Shown here one piece after another: positions 29,126-39,455 of a stretch of DNA of 64,000 bases. The stretch comes from Candidatus Aenigmatarchaeota archaeon (lineage in GTDB: Archaea; Aenigmatarchaeota; Aenigmatarchaeia; CG10238-14). The stretch's first letter is position 1. Each line of letters begins with the position of its first letter. Both the position numbers and the translations under genes were made by a program. The stretch covers positions 471,033 to 535,032 of the forward strand of contig JASEGC010000001.1 in the NCBI GenBank assembly GCA_030018415.1, given 5' to 3'. The notes beneath the pieces are model-generated. The model was not told the origin of the DNA. It was given only the letters and a program-made list of their open reading frames with translations, and made no database searches.

Positions 29126-29410
29126 CGTGAATTGAGGTAGGATTTAATCTACATTCTAATGGTCTTCTTTCATACCTACTACATCGTTTGTCTTTAAGTA
29201 GTTTACGTTGGCCACCATCAAAAAAGTATCCATTTCCTACCTTGGATACTGGGAGTAAATTTTTATATTGTTCAGCTTCAACCGTTAAAAGCCAACATAC
29301 ATTTTTATCTCTCGCACATAAAACAGAGCAACCAGGACACTCTCTAAAATAATCGAAAAAATGAGTCTCATCGATAGCTTTGTATAACTTGCTTGGTTTG
29401 TTTTTTATAA
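29126..29410 (-). pseudogene. Remnant of a YkgJ-like cysteine-cluster protein
   Basis: Open segment without start: KPSKLYKAIDETHFFDYFRECPGCSVLCARDKNVCWLLTVEAEQYKNLLPVSKVGNGYFFDGGQRKLLKDKRCSRYERRPLECRLNPTSIHEI. Confidence 0.5.
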
Positions 29411-29509
29411 TTTTTCACGTATAGCAGTAACAAATCTAGTATTCATCGATGAAAATCAAGAAGAAATCGTTCTTTTATGTCGACCAATATCCTTGTGATG
29501 GGCAATTCA

Positions 29510-30805
29510 TTAACGTTTATTACCTTTCAAATACTCTTTCATCATTAACAACGCACAATTCTCTCCACACATAGTGCATGCATTCGATTTCGTCGGTATT
29601 CTTTTGTATATCTTCTCTGCTTTTTCAGGATCGATGCAGTTCTTGAATTGTTCATTCCATTTCAGCATAGCTCTTGCTGATGAAATATCTTCATCTTTTT
29701 TTCTCATTTTTTTCCCTAGTTTAACAATATCAGTAGAGTGAGCAGCTAACTTTGAAGCAATCACACCCTCTTTTACATCTTCAACCATTGGAATGCCTAA
29801 ATGCTCGGAAGGTGTAACAACACAAAGATAATCAGCTCCAGCCAAGCCAGCCAATGTTCCTCCTATCGCTCCAACGATATGGTCATAAGGACAGCCCATA
29901 TCAGTAACCAAAGGTCCTAGGACATAGTAAGGAGCTCCTTTACAAACTCTTTTTTCTAGTCTTACATTCTTAATGATATGATTCAGGGGCATGTGCCCTG
30001 GTCCTTCAACGATTGTTTGAACATTCATTTTTCTTGCTATATCAACCAATTTTCCTACGTTTAACAACTCTTGATTTTGATACCAATCACTTGCATCTTC
30101 TAGACAACCAGGTCTTAAGCCATCACCAAGGCTGAGACAAACATCGTATTCTTTTGCCAAGTTCAATAAAGTTTCAAAATCCTTGTAAAGAGGATTCTCC
30201 TCTCCATTATGTTTAATCCATGCTGCCAAGAAACAACCCCCTCTAGAAACTATTCCCATTTTTCTAGGATGTTTTTCAAGTCTGTCTACGATTCTTTTAG
30301 TGACGCCACAATGTACAGTTATAAAATCAACACCATCTTTCAAGTGTTTTTCAATGACTTTAAATATTTCATCTGATGTCATGTCAACGATTGAGCCATG
30401 TTTTTTTACTGCTTCTATAGCAGCCTGATATACAGGAACAGTACCAAAAGGAACATTGATCGAATCTATTATTCTTTTTCTTATATTATCTAAATCCCCT
30501 GCTGTAGAAAGATCCATGACAGTATCGCTACCGAATTTAACGGCAATTTTTGCTTTCTCGATTTCTAGATCAATATCGCAGAGGTCGACAGAAGTACCAA
30601 CGTTTGTGTTTATCTTCGTGAAAAGTTTAGAGCCTATACCTATAGGATGGACGTTTTTTCTCACGACATTCTTTAGGATAATAGCATGACCTTTTGCGAT
30701 CAATGCACGAATCTTGTTTGGTTCCAACGTTTCATCTTTCGCAACAACCTTCATCTCTTCTGTGATTCTTCCTTTCTTCGCTTCTTCCATCTGCATTTGA
30801 GTCAC
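29510..30805 (-). CDS. thiC: Phosphomethylpyrimidine synthase
   Basis: VHCGVTKRIVDRL...VSRGGCFLAAWIKHNGEENPLY...VEGPGHMPLNHI...YVLGPLVTDMGCPYDHIVGAIGG...CTMCGENCA. Confidence 0.94.
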   Translation of the reverse strand: MTQMQMEEAKKGRITEEMKVVAKDETLEPNKIRALIAKGHAIILKNVVRKNVHPIGIGSKLFTKINTNVGTSVDLCDIDLEIEKAKIAVKFGSDTVMDLSTAGDLDNIRKRIIDSINVPFGTVPVYQAAIEAVKKHGSIVDMTSDEIFKVIEKHLKDGVDFITVHCGVTKRIVDRLEKHPRKMGIVSRGGCFLAAWIKHNGEENPLYKDFETLLNLAKEYDVCLSLGDGLRPGCLEDASDWYQNQELLNVGKLVDIARKMNVQTIVEGPGHMPLNHIIKNVRLEKRVCKGAPYYVLGPLVTDMGCPYDHIVGAIGGTLAGLAGADYLCVVTPSEHLGIPMVEDVKEGVIASKLAAHSTDIVKLGKKMRKKDEDISSARAMLKWNEQFKNCIDPEKAEKIYKRIPTKSNACTMCGENCALLMMKEYLKGNKR

Positions 30806-30835
30806 GTAAATAATAGGAATTACATAGATTAGAAT

Positions 30836-31759
30836 TTAATTTGAAATAAAATGTTCATAACCTTTACTCTTCAATTTTATTTCTTTATTATCCTTGACCA
30901 AAAAAACACCATCTCCCTTTAACACTTTACCGATAACTATTCCAATGGGTTTTGGTGTTGTATAGACTATTTGATAATCTTCTCCCATGTGAAACACTAA
31001 TTTTTTCCAGTCTAGATTATTCTTCTCACAAAATTCAAATAATTTTGGGTTTATCGGTAATTTATCGAAATCTATGATAATTTTTTTCTTACTCAACCTA
31101 GAAATTTCTCCGAGTTCAAAAGCCAAACCATCAGAGATATCTATACCAGCGTTTGCATATGAGATAATTTCCTTACACAACTCAAAGTTGATCTCTGGTT
31201 CTTCTTGTGCATTTAAAAAAACCTTATTCCCTCTTAATTTTTTCATTTTCATAAGATAACCTGCAGCAGCATTCCCTATTTCACCAGTTAAAACAACAAA
31301 ATCCCCATCCTTTGCATTAGATCTTTTTAACAGTTTTCCTTCTATTTTTCCTATCAGAGTTATCGAATACACGAATTCCTCAGTCCTGTTAGTATCGCCA
31401 CCTATTATGTAAGCCCCGTATTTTTTTAGTTCTTTATCCATGGATGCATAAAGTTTCTTGACAAAATCTACATCAAAGTCAGATGGAAATCCAATACTGG
31501 TCAGCATGTAAAGAGGCATACCACCTTTCGCTAGAATATCACTGACGTTAGAAGTTACTATTTTTTTCCCGATTTTCTTAGGATCTTCTGTCGTAAAATG
31601 TGTGCTCATCGATCCCATATCGGTTGTAACAGCTATTTTATCCTTACCAACTTCGAATATTGAAGCATCCTCATCAAAATCTGCGATAACTTTACCCTTT
31701 CTAACAAGATTTTTTATTATTTCTATAATCTTTCTTTCTCCAACTTCACTGAGCATCAT
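30836..31759 (-). CDS. thiL: Thiamine-monophosphate kinase
   Basis: VTTDMGSMSTHFT...VTSNVSDILAKGGMPLYMLTSIGFP...GGDTNRTEEFVYSITLIG...GIDISDGLAFEL. Confidence 0.88.
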   Translation of the reverse strand: MMLSEVGERKIIEIIKNLVRKGKVIADFDEDASIFEVGKDKIAVTTDMGSMSTHFTTEDPKKIGKKIVTSNVSDILAKGGMPLYMLTSIGFPSDFDVDFVKKLYASMDKELKKYGAYIIGGDTNRTEEFVYSITLIGKIEGKLLKRSNAKDGDFVVLTGEIGNAAAGYLMKMKKLRGNKVFLNAQEEPEINFELCKEIISYANAGIDISDGLAFELGEISRLSKKKIIIDFDKLPINPKLFEFCEKNNLDWKKLVFHMGEDYQIVYTTPKPIGIVIGKVLKGDGVFLVKDNKEIKLKSKGYEHFISN

Positions 31760-31809
31760 GTTTCTATAATCTATTTAATTGACTAAAAATATCTTATATT
31801 AGTGATTTT

Positions 31810-32838
31810 ATGTTGCCAAACATAGGTAAAGTCGATAGAGAAACTTTTGATAAGATTATTTTTCCTCATCTAGGCAAAGAAGACAAAAGCGTAATGATAG
31901 GACCTAAGCATGGTGTCGATGCTGCTGCCGTTGATCTCGGAGATAAAGTTATGGTAATAACAGAAGACCCAACATTTGGCATGCCAGTACTAATGCCTTA
32001 TTTCGGATGGACAATCGTTCACATATGTGCAAGCGATGTAGCTGTTCTAGGGGTAAAACCAAAGTATATGACCATATGTCTCTTACTCCCACCAGGGACA
32101 AAAGATGATACTCTCAAGAATATTTGGATGCAGGTACATGAAGAATGCAAGAAACTTAATATTACCATAATCGGTGGTCATACTGGTATCTATCCCGGAA
32201 TCGCTTATCCTCTCAATGGTGGTTGTACAGTCATTGGTATAGGAAAAAAAGAAGAGTTAACACCTTCCTCTAACGCTAAAGTTGGAGATAGTGTGATCAT
32301 GACTAAGGGACCAGCAATAGAGGCGACTGGCATATTAGCTTTCCAAGCAGAGAAGGATTTAGAGAAAAAGTTTGGTAGAGAGTTTGTAGATAAAGCAAAG
32401 AAATATTTTTTTGAGATGAGCGTTGTAAAAGATGCTCTAACAGCTGGGAAGCACGCAAATGCCATGCATGACGCAACTGAAGGCGGTCTTTTAAATTGTG
32501 TTTATGAGATAGCAGAGGCATCTAAGAACGGTGTTACTATATTTGAAGAAAAAATATTCATTCCTGAAGAAGTGGAGAAGACTTGTGGTTATTTTGGGAT
32601 AGATCCGTTGATTTCTATAGGTGAAGGTACTCTAGTTATTACTGCCGAAAAGAATAAAACTAATGATATTCTACGTGAACTTGAAAAAAACAAAATTAAA
32701 GCTCAAGTCATCGGTGAGATTACGGAAAAGGAAAGAATATTCGTAAGAAGAGACGGAAGCGAAGAAAAACTTAAACCCGTGAAAGTTGATCCGTTCTGGG
32801 AAGCTTACTTTAGCACTTTGAAGGTTGAGTCACAGTGA
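31810..32838 (+). CDS. AIR synthase-related / HypE-like protein
   Basis: VMIGPKHGVDAAAVDLGDKVMVITEDPTFG...ICASDVAVLGVKPKYMTICLLLPPG...IIGGHTGIYPG...HDATEGGLLNCVYEIAEAS. Confidence 0.8.
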   Translation: MLPNIGKVDRETFDKIIFPHLGKEDKSVMIGPKHGVDAAAVDLGDKVMVITEDPTFGMPVLMPYFGWTIVHICASDVAVLGVKPKYMTICLLLPPGTKDDTLKNIWMQVHEECKKLNITIIGGHTGIYPGIAYPLNGGCTVIGIGKKEELTPSSNAKVGDSVIMTKGPAIEATGILAFQAEKDLEKKFGREFVDKAKKYFFEMSVVKDALTAGKHANAMHDATEGGLLNCVYEIAEASKNGVTIFEEKIFIPEEVEKTCGYFGIDPLISIGEGTLVITAEKNKTNDILRELEKNKIKAQVIGEITEKERIFVRRDGSEEKLKPVKVDPFWEAYFSTLKVESQ

Positions 32839-33410
32839 ATGAAAAAGAAAAAGTATTGAAAGATTTAGCTAAAGCAATCAGAATGATAGAAGGATGCAAA
32901 GAATTTACTCACTTGATGCCAGAAGTGAGAGTAAACGTGGTTTATGCTTTATCGAATGCAAAAGAACCTGTTGATGTGGCGGGAGTAGACGGAAGAATTA
33001 CTGTTGTAAAAAATTATCCTAAAGCATCTGGTGATGTAATCTTTGGTGCTTCTGATCATATGGCTAGGTTGGTACTGGAAATAAGAAAATATGACCAATC
33101 AATTAGGGCGGGGATGAATTTTAAGTGTAATCCAGAAATCATAGAACATGTGAAAAAATTTTGTGAGGAAGAAAAATTGTCCTTTGGAAAAATCGACAGG
33201 AGAAAAGAGCCAAAGGAGCTCTTGAAGGATGATAAAAAATCTATGCCTTGGAAAGTTAAGGAATTGATGAAAAATTACGGTAAGGTCCCAGTTGTGTTCT
33301 ACGAGACTGAAGGTTGGGGAAAGGAACCTTTGTTCGTAATCATCGGTAAGAATCCTATTGAAGTAGTTAAAACAGCGATAAAAATAGCGAAATCATTTAA
33401 AAATAGTTGA
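32835..33410 (+). CDS. thiN: ThiN-type thiamine-phosphate synthase domain protein
   Basis: IEGCKEFTHLMPEVRVNVVYALSNAKEPVDVAGVDGRITVVKNYPKASGDVIFGASDHMARLVLEIRKYDQSIRAGMNFK. Confidence 0.8.
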   Translation: MNEKEKVLKDLAKAIRMIEGCKEFTHLMPEVRVNVVYALSNAKEPVDVAGVDGRITVVKNYPKASGDVIFGASDHMARLVLEIRKYDQSIRAGMNFKCNPEIIEHVKKFCEEEKLSFGKIDRRKEPKELLKDDKKSMPWKVKELMKNYGKVPVVFYETEGWGKEPLFVIIGKNPIEVVKTAIKIAKSFKNS

Positions 33411-33425
33411 AGATACAATATACTC

Positions 33426-34676
33426 TTGAATCGTATGAGAATCGCAATTCTCTCAGACTTTCATTTCGGTTATGGTTGGAACACAAGACTAGAAAAGGAT
33501 AGTTTTGATAATGCTGAAGAAGCAATATCCAATTCCCTAGATTCAGATTTGATACTAATATCAGGGGATATTTTTGACACAAGAACTCCCAGAACAGAGA
33601 CATGGGCCGGAGCTTTGAGAGTTCTATCCAAACCAATACTGGCTGAGAACAAGGGACTTAAACTAGTGAAGACGATAAACAAAGATTTGGACGAGATTTC
33701 TCGGAGAAGTCTATCAGGAATACCTGTTCTGTCTTTGCACGGGACGCATGAAAGAAGGCCTAAAGAGCAGATTAATGCCATAGAGGCTCTAGAAAAGACA
33801 GGTTTTCTCATTTACTTGCATTGCAATGGTATAGTTTTCGAAAAGGATGGTGAGAGAGTTGCTGTTCAAGGTATGTCTGGAGTTCCAGAAAGATATGCAA
33901 AGGAAGTTTTGGAAAAATGGAACCCAAAACCTATAGAGGATTGTTATAACATTCTTATGTTACATCAAAGCATAGATCCATACGTTTATTCTCCTTTGGA
34001 ACCACCTTCACTCAACCTCTCAAACCTTCCCAAGGGATTTGATCTAATCATAGACGGTCACGTTCATACTCATGAATTGACAAAGATAGGCGACACAACT
34101 CTTTTGCTTCCTGGGAGCACGATAGTGACTCAGCTAAAGATGGAAGAGTCAGAAGTACCCAAAGGTTTCTATAAAATTGATTTAGGAAAAGAAACGAAGT
34201 TCAACTTCATACATTTAGAGAACAACAGGAAATTCTTTTATGAAGAAATAGAATTAAAGCCCGACGTAACAGTGAGAGATCAGATAGAAGAAAAAATAAC
34301 TCGAATATTAAATAAGGAGTTCAAGAAGTTACCGATTCTTAAATTGAAAATTCTCGGTAAAGAGACAGGTGTTATCGATAAAGAATTAAGAGAGATTGAG
34401 AAGAAGTACTCTGACAAAGCCATAATCTATTTTTCTAAAGAGCTGGAATCCATTGAGATGACAAGGAGAGTTGAGTTGTTGAGAAATTTGAGAGAAAGAA
34501 AATTATCAGTCGAGGAGATGGGCTTACAGATCTTAAAGAAGAATCTTGAAGATTTAAAGTTTAGTTCTTCTTTCGATAGCGAAAGCATCTTCAAGCTTCT
34601 GAGTGAAGGAGAAACAGAGATAGCGTTCAATATCTTAACTGGTCAACAAAAGACTCTGATCCAAATATTGGAGTGA
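33426..34676 (+). CDS. mre11: Mre11 DNA double-strand break repair nuclease
   Basis: MRIAILSDFHFGYGW...LISGDIFDTRTP...VLSLHGTHERR...DLIIDGHVHTHE. Confidence 0.9.
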   Translation: MNRMRIAILSDFHFGYGWNTRLEKDSFDNAEEAISNSLDSDLILISGDIFDTRTPRTETWAGALRVLSKPILAENKGLKLVKTINKDLDEISRRSLSGIPVLSLHGTHERRPKEQINAIEALEKTGFLIYLHCNGIVFEKDGERVAVQGMSGVPERYAKEVLEKWNPKPIEDCYNILMLHQSIDPYVYSPLEPPSLNLSNLPKGFDLIIDGHVHTHELTKIGDTTLLLPGSTIVTQLKMEESEVPKGFYKIDLGKETKFNFIHLENNRKFFYEEIELKPDVTVRDQIEEKITRILNKEFKKLPILKLKILGKETGVIDKELREIEKKYSDKAIIYFSKELESIEMTRRVELLRNLRERKLSVEEMGLQILKKNLEDLKFSSSFDSESIFKLLSEGETEIAFNILTGQQKTLIQILE

Positions 34677-37048
34677 TTTGTATGATAACTAAAGTGAAGC
34701 TAAAGAATTTTCGTTCGCATCTTAACTCAGAACTAGATTTTTCTAGAGGAACTAATGCTTTAGTAGGTATTCTAGGCTCTGGTAAATCAACGGTGATGAA
34801 CGCACTCACTTTTGGTCTGTTCGGAACATTTCCTGATTTACAAACGAAGAAAGTTAAATTGGATGACATCATCATGAACAAACCTTCTGTTAAAAACCAG
34901 GCAGAAGTGGTTGTTGATTTTACGATCGATGGTAAGAATTATTCTCTCATGAGAGTTGTTGAGAGAGGTAAAGGAACGACTTACTCTGAGATAAGAGAAG
35001 GCGATAGGCTTTTAGAAGCTCCCAATTCTCAGAGAGTTACTGAACTGGTTGAAAAAATCCTGAAAGTTAACTACGACTTGTTTTCCAAGGCTATCTACTC
35101 CGAGCAAAACGAGCTGGATTATTTTCTGACTCTACCAAAGGGGGAAAGGATGAGAAGGATTGACAATCTTCTGACGATAGACAAGTTCGAGAAGGCTAGG
35201 TCTTCTACCGTCACCCTAATTAACAAGTTGGTCGACAGAAAATTAGGAAAACAGAGTATAATCGAACAGACTGATGTTGAAGAACTGAAGAAACTCATCG
35301 ATGTTTTAAAAGAGGACTTAGATGGACTTAAAAAGAATAAATTTGAAGTGAGTGCTGAGATTGAAACTTTGGATAAAACAAAAAAAGAGTTAGAAATAGA
35401 ATTAAAAAGACTAGAACAACTCAACAAGGATTTAATTTATTATAAAGAACAGGATAAATCTCTTGAGTCAGCGATAGAAGAAAATAAGAAGTTCATTTCT
35501 GAGATTGAGGGTTTGTTGAAAGGCAAAACACCAAAAGACATTGAGGATAGGATGAAACAATTTTCTGAGAAGATTAAAGAGATAGAGAATAATATCAAGA
35601 AAAAAAGGAGTGAACAAGAGAAACTGACAGAACTGATATCAGAGACAAAGACGAAGATCGAATTCTTGGAAAAAGATAAGATGAAAAAACTAGAATCAGA
35701 GATCTCCCGAAAGTTATCGATTAAAGACATGCTTGTTGATATTAGAAAGACTTATGGGGAAAAACCATTAGAGAAATTTGACAAAGAAAAAGAGATGTTA
35801 GAAGAGATCATCAAGAAGTTATCTTCGCTCACTACAAAATTATCAGAAACTAAAACTATACTCGAGCAAGTTTATGAATTAAAAGATCATTGTCCTGTTT
35901 GTCTTTCTAAGTTGACTCCCACAAAAAAGAGAACGTTGATAGAGAAGCAGAAGAAAAATATAGAGAAAATTGAGAAGGAAATCAAAGTCCTAGAGAAAGA
36001 AGAGAAAATTAAGAAAGAGATTCTGAGTTCCTTTGAAGAAACAGTTGATAGATTTAAACAATTTCTGAATGAGGTTAAAGATTTGGATGATTTACAAAAA
36101 CAATTGAAAGAATTGAGGAAATTGTATTCCAAGTATGAGAAAAATTTAGAGTCTTATCAAAAAAACTTCAATGCAATAAAACTTGAAATATCCAACATTC
36201 AGAGAGACCTAGAAAAAACTCAAGATGAACAAAAAAATCTTTCCTATCTTTACTCTAGGATTCCTGAGATAGAGAAAAAAAAATCTCGATTAGTGTTTCT
36301 GAATTCTAGGATAGAGGATGTTAAAAGAAGCATCGATGAGATAAACAAAAAACTTAAGGGTCAAGATATAGAAAAGTTAAGGAAAGAGTTTACTGAAATC
36401 GTGAGTAAAAAATCCGAGCTAGAAGAACGATTGAAAAACTTGAGTCAAATACTGAAGGAGAAAGAAATCAGGAAGAATGAGGAAGAAGAAAAACTTAAGA
36501 TGATAGAAACGCAAAAAGCAGAAGTTGCAAGACTGGAGAAGACAATAAGGGACTTTAAAATTTTTGAGAAGGCTTTGGTGAACACGCAAACACAATTGAG
36601 GACCGAATTCATCGATGCTGTTAATTATACGATGAATGAAATCTGGCCAAGCATTTATCCTTATGAAGATTTCATCGGTGTTGCATTGAACATCGAGAGT
36701 GGAGATTATGTTCTACAATTGAAGGATAGGATGGGACGTTGGGTCAGTGCTGATGGAATTGCTTCAGGTGGTGAAAGATCTATCGCTTGTTTAGCTTTGA
36801 GGATAGCATTTTCATTGGTTTTGGCACCAAATTTAAAAATGCTTATTTTAGATGAACCTACGGCAAACCTCGATAGTCGAAGCATAACAGAATTGGCAGC
36901 TACGTTAAGAGAAAGAATCAATGAATTCATCGATCAAACGTTCTTGATAACCCATCAAAGAGAACTAGAAGATGCTGTCACTGGAAATGCGTATAGGATA
37001 GAACGGGATAAAAGTATTGATGGTGTAACTAAAGTTTCAGTTATCTGA
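34673..37048 (+). CDS. rad50: Rad50 ATPase
   Basis: KLKNFRSHLNSELDFSRGTNALVGILGSGKSTVMNALTFG; zinc hook DHCPVCLSKL; SGGERSIACLALRIAFS, LILDEPTANLDS. Confidence 0.94.
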   Translation: MICMITKVKLKNFRSHLNSELDFSRGTNALVGILGSGKSTVMNALTFGLFGTFPDLQTKKVKLDDIIMNKPSVKNQAEVVVDFTIDGKNYSLMRVVERGKGTTYSEIREGDRLLEAPNSQRVTELVEKILKVNYDLFSKAIYSEQNELDYFLTLPKGERMRRIDNLLTIDKFEKARSSTVTLINKLVDRKLGKQSIIEQTDVEELKKLIDVLKEDLDGLKKNKFEVSAEIETLDKTKKELEIELKRLEQLNKDLIYYKEQDKSLESAIEENKKFISEIEGLLKGKTPKDIEDRMKQFSEKIKEIENNIKKKRSEQEKLTELISETKTKIEFLEKDKMKKLESEISRKLSIKDMLVDIRKTYGEKPLEKFDKEKEMLEEIIKKLSSLTTKLSETKTILEQVYELKDHCPVCLSKLTPTKKRTLIEKQKKNIEKIEKEIKVLEKEEKIKKEILSSFEETVDRFKQFLNEVKDLDDLQKQLKELRKLYSKYEKNLESYQKNFNAIKLEISNIQRDLEKTQDEQKNLSYLYSRIPEIEKKKSRLVFLNSRIEDVKRSIDEINKKLKGQDIEKLRKEFTEIVSKKSELEERLKNLSQILKEKEIRKNEEEEKLKMIETQKAEVARLEKTIRDFKIFEKALVNTQTQLRTEFIDAVNYTMNEIWPSIYPYEDFIGVALNIESGDYVLQLKDRMGRWVSADGIASGGERSIACLALRIAFSLVLAPNLKMLILDEPTANLDSRSITELAATLRERINEFIDQTFLITHQRELEDAVTGNAYRIERDKSIDGVTKVSVI

Positions 37049-37055
37049 TTTTGAT

Positions 37056-38579
37056 TCACATAAAAGTTTCCAAATCCTTTTCATTCTTCTTTAATCCATT
37101 GTTAAAAGATCGTATCGCATCCTCAAAATTAATCCCCAGTCTTGAAGATTCTTTGCTTTTTCTTGGTCTTATCTGAACGAACAATGGATGATTCACAGCA
37201 TTTCCAGTTATTACCGCTTCTCCAACTTGTAGACCTGGAAGAGTTTTTATTAAATCAGAAGTTATTGCTTCATTCGATTCACCAATGTGTTTCAAGTCAT
37301 ATGGATTTAAAATTCTCAAGAGAATCTGACTGTTACACTGACTCAAGGCTGTAGTACTCAATTGAATAGGCCTTTGAGATATCAAGACTAAAGACGCATG
37401 GAATTTCCTTCCCTCTCTTGCTATAGTTTCGATTATCTCCTTGGATATTGCCCCCTGTCTTTCCACACCCTCAGGACAGAATTGATGCGATTCCTCCAGT
37501 ACAAGAATGAAAGGAGGAATCTTCTCTTGACGTCTTGCATTGAACAATTTTCTGGCAAAGGAAGTGACTATGATCTGTTTCTCGTTCAACCTGTTAAACC
37601 CAGACAAATCGATAATACTCAACTGTCCTGGCTTGGCCAAATCATTGATCGAAGGATAATTAACGTTAGAGAACAGATGAGTTATGTTTAAGTTTGATAT
37701 CCAACTTATCATCGTGTCCTTGGTTACTTTCTTTATCTCGCTGTCTTCTATTGCTTTTATCAGTTCTTTAAAACCATAATATTTTTTCTTGTTCTTTAAG
37801 TCTTGAATTATCTTTATCAATTCCCTCCTCTGAACTGGTGAAATTTGGGGTAAGAATTCTATTATTTGATAAGGGGATAAAGAAGAAGCAGATATACTCA
37901 ACGGGGATTCTTTGCTAAAGACTTTTGTCTTTTTAGAATAGTTTTCATCTTCAGCAAAACCAACATATTCTCCGTGTGGGTCGATGACGATAATGGCAGG
38001 TTTACCCAATTCCTCAGATCTTTCTAATAATTCTTCCACGAATACAGAGACAAGATGTGATTTTCCTGCCCCTGAAATAGCAAGTATTGCCAGGTGCTTA
38101 TGGAAAAGTCTTGTCAAGTTTATCTTTGCATCCAGATCATGAAAAGCAATCTTTCCGATATTCAGTCCATCTGAGTCTAGACCAAGAAAATCAGTAAGAA
38201 TATTTTTGTCAACCTCTTTCACTGTTGAGCCAGGAGACGGAGGATAAGTAACTCTTTTCATCAAGCCATTGTTATAGACACCGAGAGTAGTTGTCTTGGC
38301 CACAAGATATTCCCATCTATCGACAGGAAACATATCCATCAAGGGCTTGCCAGACTTTTCGTATTCTCTGACTGACTCTGCCTGCATGAAGTATCGGTTG
38401 GTTTTAATGACTTCATCTATCCTTCCGATGAGGATGCCTTCCTCAGTTTTTAATTGAATGAATTGCCCTTTATGAACTGGTATTTCGCCCGAATCTTCTT
38501 TTATCACGAAGTTAAATTGATAAGTGGAAGGTCCTTCGAAAGTTGAGATAACCGTTCCGATAGTTTTCATTCTTCTCAC
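37056..38579 (-). CDS. herA: HerA helicase
   Basis: HLAILAISGAGKSHLVSVFVEELLER...IVIDPHGEYVGF...PFILVLEESHQFCPE. Confidence 0.9.
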   Translation of the reverse strand: MRRMKTIGTVISTFEGPSTYQFNFVIKEDSGEIPVHKGQFIQLKTEEGILIGRIDEVIKTNRYFMQAESVREYEKSGKPLMDMFPVDRWEYLVAKTTTLGVYNNGLMKRVTYPPSPGSTVKEVDKNILTDFLGLDSDGLNIGKIAFHDLDAKINLTRLFHKHLAILAISGAGKSHLVSVFVEELLERSEELGKPAIIVIDPHGEYVGFAEDENYSKKTKVFSKESPLSISASSLSPYQIIEFLPQISPVQRRELIKIIQDLKNKKKYYGFKELIKAIEDSEIKKVTKDTMISWISNLNITHLFSNVNYPSINDLAKPGQLSIIDLSGFNRLNEKQIIVTSFARKLFNARRQEKIPPFILVLEESHQFCPEGVERQGAISKEIIETIAREGRKFHASLVLISQRPIQLSTTALSQCNSQILLRILNPYDLKHIGESNEAITSDLIKTLPGLQVGEAVITGNAVNHPLFVQIRPRKSKESSRLGINFEDAIRSFNNGLKKNEKDLETFM

Positions 38580-38695
38580 TATCTCTCAATCACGTTTCTG
38601 TTATGGTTAATTATATTTATGCATTTAAACAATTTAGGGGAGTAAAGTTTTGATGAAAGATTTAAAAAATACCCCAAAACCAAGAATTTGATTGT

Positions 38696-39448
38696 ATGAA
38701 GTTCATAAAAAATTTTCCAGCATTGTTCATCCCAGAGATAAAATCCTTAGTAATTGCTGATTTACACATCGGTCTAGAATATCAGTTGTTTAAGTCTGGG
38801 ATAAACATACCCAGCCAAGTCAAAGAGATGAAAAAGACGGTTGAGAAGTTAATAAAGCAAACTAAGGCTAAGAGACTGATAATACTCGGCGATGTTAAGC
38901 ACGACGTTCCTGGTATAAGTGTTCAAGAGTTGAGAGAAATACCAGAATTCTTGAAATCACTATCTAGAAAAATTAAAATCATGATTTGCGCGGGCAATCA
39001 TGACAGTTACCTTAAAGAGATTTTACCAGAAGACATAAAACTTCACGGAACAAAAGGATTCAAGATCAAGAATTTCGGCTTCAACCATGGTCATGCCTGG
39101 CCTTCTAAAGAACTCTTGACCTGTGACTATTTGATAATAAGTCATACTCACCCTACAATCCAATTCACAGATAATTTTGGTTACAGGATTGTAGAACCAG
39201 TTTGGATAAAAAGTAAGATCGATCAAGAAAAAATAAAAGAAAGATACAAAGTCAAGAAAACAGGTAAACTAGAAGTTGTAATCATGCCTGCATTCAACGA
39301 TTTGCTAGGAGGGACCCCTGTTAACGTTAAGACGACGAGCGATGAACTTCTAGGACCTCTGTTGAAGAATGATTTCGTTGATATGGAAATAGCTGAAATT
39401 TATTTGTTAGACGGAACTTATTTAGGAAAATTAAAGGACATTCATTAA
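38696..39448 (+). CDS. Metallophosphoesterase
   Basis: SLVIADLHIGLEYQL...LIILGDVKHDVPG...MICAGNHDSYL...NHGHAWP...YLIISHTHP. Confidence 0.85.
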   Translation: MKFIKNFPALFIPEIKSLVIADLHIGLEYQLFKSGINIPSQVKEMKKTVEKLIKQTKAKRLIILGDVKHDVPGISVQELREIPEFLKSLSRKIKIMICAGNHDSYLKEILPEDIKLHGTKGFKIKNFGFNHGHAWPSKELLTCDYLIISHTHPTIQFTDNFGYRIVEPVWIKSKIDQEKIKERYKVKKTGKLEVVIMPAFNDLLGGTPVNVKTTSDELLGPLLKNDFVDMEIAEIYLLDGTYLGKLKDIH

Positions 39449-39455
39449 ACTAATT

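Noticed and set aside
33426-38579. Mre11-Rad50-HerA as a novel defence system
   Set aside because: Standard archaeal DNA repair cluster; nothing anti-phage-specific is adjacent
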